Below, in pieces: positions 9,516-16,693 of a stretch of DNA of 64,000 bases. Origin of the DNA: Candidatus Zixiibacteriota bacterium. Lineage in GTDB: Bacteria; Zixibacteria; MSB-5A5; UBA10806; 4484-95. The stretch is from the NCBI GenBank assembly GCA_024231855.1, contig JAAEQD010000159.1, positions 1 through 64,000 on the forward strand. Reading direction: 5' to 3'. The notes beneath the pieces were generated by a model. That model ran no database searches and had not been told where the DNA came from. It saw only the letters and a program-made list of their open reading frames with translations. The number at the start of each line of letters is the position of its first letter. Position 1 is the stretch's first letter. Made by a program: the position numbers and the translations under genes.

Positions 9516-9563
9516 GCTGATATTAATGGCAATTGTCTGGTCATTGGCAGTGATGTGACAAGG
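9516..9563 (+). pseudogene. Fossil fragment of a dockerin-module gene
   Basis: Read in the frame starting at 9516, the DNA encodes ADINGNCLVIGSDVTR. This is nearly identical to the second calcium loop of the dockerin-like module in the secreted proteins downstream (ADANGDCLVIGSDVTK). A stop codon (9513-9515) lies directly upstream in this frame, and no start or neighbouring dockerin sequence is left. The fragment runs straight into a terminator hairpin, as though the rest of the 3' end had been deleted. It shows that a host secreted-protein gene once stood here. Confidence 0.75.
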
Positions 9564-9587
9564 GCGATCTTGGTAGGTCGCCTTTTT
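9563..9587 (+). terminator. Rho-independent terminator after fic / dockerin fossil
   Basis: GGCGATC and GGTCGCC form a 7-bp stem (one G-T pair) around TTGGTA, followed by TTTTT. It probably belonged to the lost dockerin gene and now lies 80 bp behind fic. The rest of the 9483-9886 gap is AT-rich, holds palindrome copy 2 and shows no gene. Confidence 0.75.
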
Positions 9588-9664
9588 AATCGGCATGCTC
9601 TCGTCAAAGTCATCGTCACAATACACTAACTCATTAAAAGACATTTAGATATGTAATTATATAG

Positions 9665-9688
9665 TCCGTAAAACGAATGTTTTTCGGA
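9665..9688. repeat. 24-bp palindrome, copy 2 (module border)
   Basis: Arms TCCGTAAAAC and GTTTTTCGGA around GAAT, with one mismatch to a perfect palindrome. Same 10-4-10 layout as copies 1 and 3. It lies between the fic block and the anti-phage cassette. Confidence 0.7.
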
Positions 9689-9886
9689 AATCTCTTTTGC
9701 ATATGCTTGATTATATAAATATTTAAAGCTGTAAGCAAAATTGAAATAACCAGTCTGTGTACATAGAGGTTATCAATTATATTTGCCTTTTGAGCGGAAA
9801 TTCGTTATTAATATATAATTAGGAGCTATCTATAATGTAATTTGATTGATTTGTCAAACTTGACGTAGAATAAACCAGAATATACA

Positions 9887-12800
9887 ATGATGAAATCTGA
9901 AGATCTCAAGAAAAATATTATTGTAACCGGTCCTATTTTTTCAGAACCAGTCCAGATTATAATGGCAACTTCGTTAGGTGATTCAATCAAACTTGTAGGA
10001 AAAGGGATTCACACCGGTCAAGTTCACGAACCTATCTTAACGAATGACCAAATTGCATTACTTAAAGCTTCCCCTGAACGGGAGCCTTTTGATGGTAATC
10101 CTATACGATTCAAACTTGGTATAGAAGCTTTAAGATTATCCCTTGCTTTCGAATATGATCCTTACTTTTCCCTCTCAATTGCCAGAGTAGATCCGCTTCC
10201 GCACCAGCTAGAAGCTGTTTATGACTATTTTATAAAACTTCCTCGTATCAGATTTCTTCTTGCTGATGATCCTGGTGCTGGGAAAACGATAATGGCTGGA
10301 CTTCTTTTGAAAGAGCTGAAAATCCGCGGATTAGCAAAACGCACTTTAATCGTTTCTCCCGCAAATCTGTGCTTTCAATGGCAACGCGAAATGAAAGATA
10401 AATTTCATGAAACATTTGATGTAATGCGAGGAGAAGTATTACGGGCCGCCTACGGAACAAATCCTTGGCAAGATCGCAATCAGGTGATTACTTCCGTATC
10501 CTGGGTATCGCGCGTTGAAGATGCCAACGAGAGTCTATTACGAAGCCATTGGGATCTTATTATTGTAGATGAAGCGCATAAAATGAGCGCCTATAGCTCT
10601 GAAAAAAAGACACTTGCCTATCGCCTGGGCGAACACCTTTCGACTATGACGGACCACTATTTGATGATGACTGCTACGCCACATAAAGGAGATCCTAAAA
10701 ATTTCTGCTTATTCCTAGAATTATTGGACAAAGATGTTTATGGTGATGTGAGAAGCCTTGAGGACGCCATGGCGCGTAATAGTGCGCCATTTTATCTCAG
10801 GCGTGTTAAAGAGGCGTTGGTTACCTTCCCCTCTCCGGATACAGGTGAAGTTAAGAAACTTTTCACAAAACGTGAGGTTAAGACAGGGGATTTTAAAATT
10901 TCGGATCAAGAATATGACTTTTATGACACATTAACTCGATATGTTGAAGACCAATCAATAAAAGCTTCTTCGGACGATTCTGCGCGTGGACGTGCTCTGG
11001 GTTTCACTATGGCCATGTTACAGCGACGGTTTGCCTCCAGCACCTATGCTGCAAGACGAAGTCTTGAACGTATGAGGGATAAACGCCAGAGAATTCTCGA
11101 TGACCCCGAAGGTTATAGGCAAGAGCAGATTGAGCGTCGCATGCCTGATGATTTTGACGAATTGACCGATGCCGATCAACAGAAAATTGTTGATCAACTC
11201 GAACAAGTTGTTATATCTATTAATCCCCCTCATCTTCGAGATGAAATTATTCAATTAGACAAACTGGTTACTTTGGCAAAAGCCCTGGAGAAAGCAGAAG
11301 TTGAAGCCAAGCTTACAAAATTAAAAGACGTAATCACCACCGAGGGCATATTTAAAGATCCTAAAATGAAACTGCTTGTATTCACCGAGCACAAGGACAC
11401 ACTTGATTATTTGGTAAAAAAACTCGAAGAATGGGATCTTACGGTTACCCAAATACACGGCGGAATGAAGATCGGTGATCGAAACCAACCGGGAACGCGG
11501 CTTTACGCAGAAAGAGCTTTTAGAGATGAAGCCCAGGTTTTAGTAGCCACTGAAGCGGCTGGTGAAGGCATAAACCTTCAATTCTGCTGGTTTATGATTA
11601 ATTATGATATTCCATGGAATCCTGTCAGGCTTGAGCAGCGTATGGGACGTATTCATCGTTATGGTCAGGAGCACGACTGTTTAATTTACAATTTTGTAGC
11701 TTTAAATACTCGAGAAGGTCGTGTTTTAAATAAGCTATTATTTAGATTGAGTGAGATTAGAGATGAACTAGGAACCGATCAGGTTTTCGATGTAGTTGGT
11801 GAGATATTTCCTGCTAATATTTTAGAGCGTATGTTCAGAGAGATGTATGCTAAACGCAGAGACGAAAAATCAATAAATGATAGAATTGTTAAGGATGTTG
11901 ATGCTAATCGTTTTAGATCGATAACGGAATCCACATTGGAGGGGCTGGCTAAGAAACAACTAAATCTCTCGGCGATAATTGGCAAATCAGTTGAAGCCAA
12001 AGAGAGGCGATTAGTTCCCGAAGTTATTGAAGAATTTTTCACTACTGCTTCTGTTGTTTCGGGTATTAAACCAAAAGAGACTCGAAAAGACTCACATATC
12101 TATCGAATTGGCCGCATTCCTCGCAACTTATGGTCTATTGGTGAAAGATTAGAACCTCGTTTTGGAAAATTAGGTCGGGAGTACAAGCAAATCGTATTTA
12201 ATAAATCGATTCTTGCTAAAGATCCAACCTGTGAGTGGGTAACACCTGGGCACCCGTTATTTGAGACTGTCCGTGAGGATGTTGCTGAACGTGTAAGAGC
12301 CGATTTACAGCGAGGAACTGTTTTTTATGATGTTAACCAATCTCAATCTTATCGACTTGATGTATTCTCTGCATCCATAAAAGATGGCCGTGGTCATCCC
12401 CTTAATCGGAGGCTTTTTGTGGTTCAAATTAATGAAGATGGATCATTAGATATCAAACAGCCGACAATTTTCATCGATTTAAATGCCACCAATATGAAAA
12501 CAGAACCGCCTGCTATTGATGGTTTGCCGGGCCGAGAATTGGCGGAAAGATTCCTTGTTGAACAAGCGTTAAATCCGTTCTTGGTTGAAGTATCAAAGGA
12601 GCGTGCCCGAGAGACTGATATGATTGCCCGCCATATTGAAATCAGTCTGAATGAATTGATTAAACGGCAAAACTTAAAGATGGCAGAGCTTTTAGAATTG
12701 CAGCAAAAAGGTGACACATCACAGCCGCTAGCTGCGAATATTAAGCAGGTTGAAGACCGCATAGATGAGCTTAATGGCAGACTTGAAAGACGTCGCAATG

Positions 12801-13297
12801 AGCTAAAAATGGAAAGCCAGTGCCTGATTGGAGATATTCAATTTATCGGTAGAGCCTGGGTATTACCGCATCCTGAACGTTCCGCCCCCGATGTATCTCC
12901 GATGGTTAAGAATGATGAAATTGAAAAGATAGCGGTTGATGCTGTAATAGCCTATGAAAAGAAACAGGGGCGTATTTGTGAGAGCGTTGAAGATCAAAAC
13001 CGGGGCTTTGATCTAATATCACGCAAGCCGCACCCGGAAGATCCAAAGACGGCTATTGAAGTTAGGTTTATCGAAGTTAAGGGGCGTTCTGAGATAGGAG
13101 AAATTGCGCTAACGCCAAATGAATACAAAACTGCTGAAAGACTAAGACGTGATTTTTGGCTATATGTAGTATTTAATTGTTCTAATAATCCAGCGGTTAA
13201 TGTTGTGAATGATCCTGTCCGGCTAGGGTGGAAACCTCTGGTAAAAGTTGAACACTATCATGTTAATTCAAGCAAAATTATCAAGGCCGCAGAATGA
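9887..13297 (+). CDS. SNF2-type helicase with DUF3883 C-terminus (DrmD-like defence helicase)
   Basis: Superfamily 2 ATPase of 1136 residues, predicted to move along or remodel DNA in a phage-defence complex. Seen motifs: Walker A DDPGAGKTI (near 127), DEAH box VDEAHKMS (near 227), motif III MTATPHKGD, and the helicase C-terminal motifs ATEAAGEGINLQF and RMGRIHRYGQ (near 584). A charged coiled-coil region follows near 900-970. The last 100 residues contain EVRFIEVKGRS and ALTPNEYKTAERL, typical of DUF3883. This is a nuclease-related fold often found at the end of defence helicases, including DrmD of class 1 DISARM. Its stop overlaps the next start (ATGA), so the two genes are translationally coupled. 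No clear Shine-Dalgarno sequence precedes the tandem ATGs. It heads a five-gene cassette. Confidence 0.88.
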   Translation: MMKSEDLKKNIIVTGPIFSEPVQIIMATSLGDSIKLVGKGIHTGQVHEPILTNDQIALLKASPEREPFDGNPIRFKLGIEALRLSLAFEYDPYFSLSIARVDPLPHQLEAVYDYFIKLPRIRFLLADDPGAGKTIMAGLLLKELKIRGLAKRTLIVSPANLCFQWQREMKDKFHETFDVMRGEVLRAAYGTNPWQDRNQVITSVSWVSRVEDANESLLRSHWDLIIVDEAHKMSAYSSEKKTLAYRLGEHLSTMTDHYLMMTATPHKGDPKNFCLFLELLDKDVYGDVRSLEDAMARNSAPFYLRRVKEALVTFPSPDTGEVKKLFTKREVKTGDFKISDQEYDFYDTLTRYVEDQSIKASSDDSARGRALGFTMAMLQRRFASSTYAARRSLERMRDKRQRILDDPEGYRQEQIERRMPDDFDELTDADQQKIVDQLEQVVISINPPHLRDEIIQLDKLVTLAKALEKAEVEAKLTKLKDVITTEGIFKDPKMKLLVFTEHKDTLDYLVKKLEEWDLTVTQIHGGMKIGDRNQPGTRLYAERAFRDEAQVLVATEAAGEGINLQFCWFMINYDIPWNPVRLEQRMGRIHRYGQEHDCLIYNFVALNTREGRVLNKLLFRLSEIRDELGTDQVFDVVGEIFPANILERMFREMYAKRRDEKSINDRIVKDVDANRFRSITESTLEGLAKKQLNLSAIIGKSVEAKERRLVPEVIEEFFTTASVVSGIKPKETRKDSHIYRIGRIPRNLWSIGERLEPRFGKLGREYKQIVFNKSILAKDPTCEWVTPGHPLFETVREDVAERVRADLQRGTVFYDVNQSQSYRLDVFSASIKDGRGHPLNRRLFVVQINEDGSLDIKQPTIFIDLNATNMKTEPPAIDGLPGRELAERFLVEQALNPFLVEVSKERARETDMIARHIEISLNELIKRQNLKMAELLELQQKGDTSQPLAANIKQVEDRIDELNGRLERRRNELKMESQCLIGDIQFIGRAWVLPHPERSAPDVSPMVKNDEIEKIAVDAVIAYEKKQGRICESVEDQNRGFDLISRKPHPEDPKTAIEVRFIEVKGRSEIGEIALTPNEYKTAERLRRDFWLYVVFNCSNNPAVNVVNDPVRLGWKPLVKVEHYHVNSSKIIKAAE

Positions 13298-13626
13298 GCA
13301 AATGGTCTGATTGGAAGCGCTTTCCCGATCCCAGGAAGGGCGATTATATTTGTGTTCCATATGGACCTGGAGTATATGAACTACGGCATATTGGCAATGG
13401 CCAAAGAATACTTTTTGGAGAAGGAAGTTGTGTTGCATATAGAATGTCTTCTTTGTTGTCGAAACCATTAGGCTGTGGCACTAGAAATAATTATAAAAAG
13501 AGAGAATACGTTCTAAAAAATATCAATGACGTCGAATTTCGCACCTGTGCGTGCAAGAATAGAAATTCAGCAAAAGAGTTGCAACGTGAAATTAAAACAA
13601 AATGGAAATATGTTTTTAGGACTTAG
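13294..13626 (+). CDS. Small GIY-YIG-like protein
   Basis: A 110-residue protein starting inside the helicase stop codon (ATGA overlap). GPGVYELRHI (24-33) and RILFGEG (38-44) stand where GIY and YIG occur in GIY-YIG nucleases. Arg50 follows in AYRM, and a Glu follows near the C-terminus in KELQREIK. The catalytic pattern is therefore recognisable, although GIY reads GVY and YIG reads LFG. Cys pairs (CGT, CAC) are also present. In this operon it may supply a DNA-cutting or structure-binding activity to the helicase/methylase complex. The family call is tentative, since it rests on a few residues in a short protein; an inactive DNA-binding relative is the alternative. Confidence 0.55.
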   Translation: MSKWSDWKRFPDPRKGDYICVPYGPGVYELRHIGNGQRILFGEGSCVAYRMSSLLSKPLGCGTRNNYKKREYVLKNINDVEFRTCACKNRNSAKELQREIKTKWKYVFRT

Positions 13627-13632
13627 TTTAAT

Positions 13633-16600
13633 ATGAAAACCCATAGATATTGCAAACGCCTAATAGAAGTTGATTTACCCATTAAACGTATTTCGGAACA
13701 TGCTCGACGAGAGAAATCCATAAGGCATGGGCATATATCCACGCTTCATCTTTGGTGGGCAAGGCGACCTCTTGCCGCTTGTCGTGCTGTTATTTGTGCT
13801 TCTTTATGGCCTGACCCTGCCGATGATTTATGTCCTATAGTATTTAGGAAAGCCGCAAAGAATGAGATGATGGTTTGGGGAAGAGATAGTTTAAAGTTAA
13901 TGAGCGACGAAAGTTATAAATTCTTTAGATCCAAATTAGACAATCCATGTTGTTTCGATGATCCTATCAACCTAAGAAAAGCTTTGTTGCATTTTATAGC
14001 AGATTATTCAAATTGGGATCATACAAACAACTCTAAATTCAATTCAACATCCAACCGTTTGACGAAAGCAGCTTATCAAACTGAAGGCACTATTAAGTAT
14101 TCCCGTCCACTAGTAGTAGATCCGTTTGCGGGTGGTGGGGCGATCCCTCTTGAAAGCTTGCGTGTTGGAGCTGATGCTTATGCATCTGACTTAAACCCTG
14201 TAGCCGTTTTGATAAATAAGGTTTTACTCGAGTACATACCACAATATGGGACCAAACTTTCAACGGCCGTAAAAGAATGGGGATTATGGATTAACAAACA
14301 AGCATCAAAAAGATTATCAGTATATTACCCCCCGACAGGTAAAGATTTAACACCACTTGCATATATATGGGCTAGAACAATAATATCAGAATCACCAAGC
14401 GAAAAAAATATTCCAATTGAAATACCGCTCATTTCATCGATGTGGTTATCAAAAAAACCTCATCGAAAACGTGCGCTACGTTGGGTCCTGAATAAAGGCG
14501 GAAGAGTTGCAACGAAAATACTTTATAAAAAATATGCAAATGGCATTAATATGCAAATTCAACAACCTCTTCTTGAAGTATTTGAGCCCAAAAATATATC
14601 GGATGTGCCAAATGGCAACGTCGCACGCGGATCTGCTACATGTCCGGTTACAGGATATACAGTTCCAGTTAAGAATGTGAGAATTCAATTGGAAAAAAGA
14701 AAGGGTGGGGCATCAGACGCTAGAATGATTTGCACGGTAAGTGTTTCCAAAATCAGAAAAGGTAGAACATATTGTATTCCAACCAATGACGATCTGGAAA
14801 CGTCAGAAATGGCTAATGTTCATTTCAATAACATTGGAGTGAAAAGTGAAGAGAATTCCAATTTTCCAAATGAACCTACACCACCTAGAAATAGTCATAG
14901 AGCAGTAAGCAGCTTTCCAATTTATGGAATGAATAAGTTCATTGATCTTTTTACGCCTCGCCAGGCTCTAGTTCTTAAAACGTTTACCGAATTAATTAAG
15001 GAAGCCGGAAATAATATTGAAGCTCAATCTAATAAAGAATTTGCTTTTGCGACACAGAGTTGTCTCGCGCTCTTGATTGGAAAGATAGCCGACTATTGTT
15101 CTAGTCTGACCCCTTGGGCGTCTCCAGCTACACAAGAAACGGTTAGAAATACTTTCGGCCGTCAGGCATTAGCAATGGTGTGGGATTTCGCCGAAGCAAA
15201 TATTTTTGCAAAAAGTTCTGGGGGATGGTGCCATGCACTTGAATATATTTCACGTGCAATAGAGCACACAGCGAAAGGTATTAATTCTCAAGGTACGGCA
15301 AATATAGAAGATGCGTGTCAATTAAGTTTACCAGATAACATTGCAGCTGCCTTAATAACAGATCCTCCTTATTACGATTCGATTCCGTATGCGGAATTAT
15401 CGGATTATTTTTATGTTTGGCTGAAACGTGCAATACCGGACTGTCATGCGTCTTTGTTCAAGGATGTACTCACCCCCAAGAAAGAGCAAATTATTGTCTG
15501 GCACCCAAATGCAGTTGATGAAAAAGACAGGTTTCAAGACTTAATGAAAAGAGCATTGTCAAATGGCCGCAGGATTTTGAATAATAATGGTATAGGCATT
15601 GTTGTTTTTGCCCATAAATCTACATCAGGTTGGGAAAGTCAATTAAGGGCCTTGATTGAATCAGATTGGATTATTACCGCATCATGGCCAATAGATACTG
15701 AGAGATCTGGCCGTATCAATGCAAAAAACACGGCTTCGCTGGCATCATCTGTCCATTTAATTTGCCGACCCCGCGAGAATACTCGCGGCACCAAACTTGC
15801 AGCTGACATAGGTGATTGGCGTGATCTACTAACAGAACTTCCTGAGAGAATTCATGAATGGATGCCTCGCCTTGCGGGGGAAGGGGTAGTAGGCGCTGAT
15901 GCTATCTTTGCTTGCCTAGGTCCGGCATTGGAAATCTATTCCCGTTATTCTTCGGTGGAGAGAGCCAGCGGGGAAGAAGTGAGCTTGAGCGAATATCTTG
16001 AAGAAGTCTGGGCGACTGTTTCGCGTGAAGCCTTGAACATGATATTTGAAGGTGCTGATTCCTCCGGTTTTGAAGAGGATGCCCGACTAACTGCCATGTG
16101 GCTTTGGACAATCTCAACAGGAGTAAACGGACAAACCAATGAAGAGGATAAACCTATAAGTAGTTTAGGATATACACTAGAATTTGATGCTGCACGAAAA
16201 ATCGCTCAGGGTTTAGGCGTACACCTAGAAAGATTGATGAATCTCGTCGAAATCCAAGGAGATAAAGCAAGGTTAATACCTGTATCTGAAAGATCAAAAT
16301 ACCTATTCGGAAAAGAAGGAACGGAATCGTCGCAACGAAAACGCAAAAAGAAAGACCCTCAGATAGGTTTGGGATTCCTGGCGGAACTAGAGGAATCTGA
16401 AGAGCAGGCCAAGATTAAAGGATCATTCTCGGTCAACCTGGGTAAGACGGTGCTTGACCAACTTCATCAATGTATGCTTTTATTTGCTGCTGGTAGAAGT
16501 GAGGCATTGAAGCGGCTGATTGTCGAAGAGGGCGTCGGTAGAGATCAAAGATTTTGGAAATTAGCACAATCATTATCAGCACTTTACCCAAAAAATGTAG

Positions 16601-16656
16601 ATGAAAAGCGTTGGGTGGATGGCGTATTAGCAAAAAAGAAGAGTTTTGGATTTTAG
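13633..16656 (+). CDS. DUF1156 DNA methyltransferase (amino-MTase)
   Basis: Predicted SAM-dependent N6-adenine or N4-cytosine DNA methyltransferase that marks host DNA. The N-terminus RLIEVDLPIKRISEHARREK and the following HLWWARRPLAACRAV are the DUF1156 signature. SAM motif I is DPFAGGGAIP (163-172) and the catalytic motif IV is DPPYYDS (577-583). Motif I precedes IV, and the 410 residues between probably hold target recognition. A lysine-rich stretch near 900 (RKRKKKD) separates a C-terminal tail. It lies 6 bp behind the GIY-YIG-like gene and 37 bp before the DUF499 ATPase. DUF1156 and DUF499 proteins are known to pair in defence islands. The length of 1007 residues is normal for the family. 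Confidence 0.9.
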   Translation: MKTHRYCKRLIEVDLPIKRISEHARREKSIRHGHISTLHLWWARRPLAACRAVICASLWPDPADDLCPIVFRKAAKNEMMVWGRDSLKLMSDESYKFFRSKLDNPCCFDDPINLRKALLHFIADYSNWDHTNNSKFNSTSNRLTKAAYQTEGTIKYSRPLVVDPFAGGGAIPLESLRVGADAYASDLNPVAVLINKVLLEYIPQYGTKLSTAVKEWGLWINKQASKRLSVYYPPTGKDLTPLAYIWARTIISESPSEKNIPIEIPLISSMWLSKKPHRKRALRWVLNKGGRVATKILYKKYANGINMQIQQPLLEVFEPKNISDVPNGNVARGSATCPVTGYTVPVKNVRIQLEKRKGGASDARMICTVSVSKIRKGRTYCIPTNDDLETSEMANVHFNNIGVKSEENSNFPNEPTPPRNSHRAVSSFPIYGMNKFIDLFTPRQALVLKTFTELIKEAGNNIEAQSNKEFAFATQSCLALLIGKIADYCSSLTPWASPATQETVRNTFGRQALAMVWDFAEANIFAKSSGGWCHALEYISRAIEHTAKGINSQGTANIEDACQLSLPDNIAAALITDPPYYDSIPYAELSDYFYVWLKRAIPDCHASLFKDVLTPKKEQIIVWHPNAVDEKDRFQDLMKRALSNGRRILNNNGIGIVVFAHKSTSGWESQLRALIESDWIITASWPIDTERSGRINAKNTASLASSVHLICRPRENTRGTKLAADIGDWRDLLTELPERIHEWMPRLAGEGVVGADAIFACLGPALEIYSRYSSVERASGEEVSLSEYLEEVWATVSREALNMIFEGADSSGFEEDARLTAMWLWTISTGVNGQTNEEDKPISSLGYTLEFDAARKIAQGLGVHLERLMNLVEIQGDKARLIPVSERSKYLFGKEGTESSQRKRKKKDPQIGLGFLAELEESEEQAKIKGSFSVNLGKTVLDQLHQCMLLFAAGRSEALKRLIVEEGVGRDQRFWKLAQSLSALYPKNVDEKRWVDGVLAKKKSFGF

Positions 16657-16693
16657 CGTTTATTTATGATAGTATGATTTGGGGAGAAAACAT

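Noticed and set aside
9373-9558. 61-residue plus-strand ORF at the end of fic
   Set aside because: It overlaps fic in another frame, and its end runs through the dockerin fossil in the wrong frame; no ribosome-binding site.
7700-9600. Fic toxin-antitoxin pair
   Set aside because: No small antitoxin gene flanks fic. The inhibitory SxxxEN motif lies inside the Fic protein itself, so it is a self-inhibited class.
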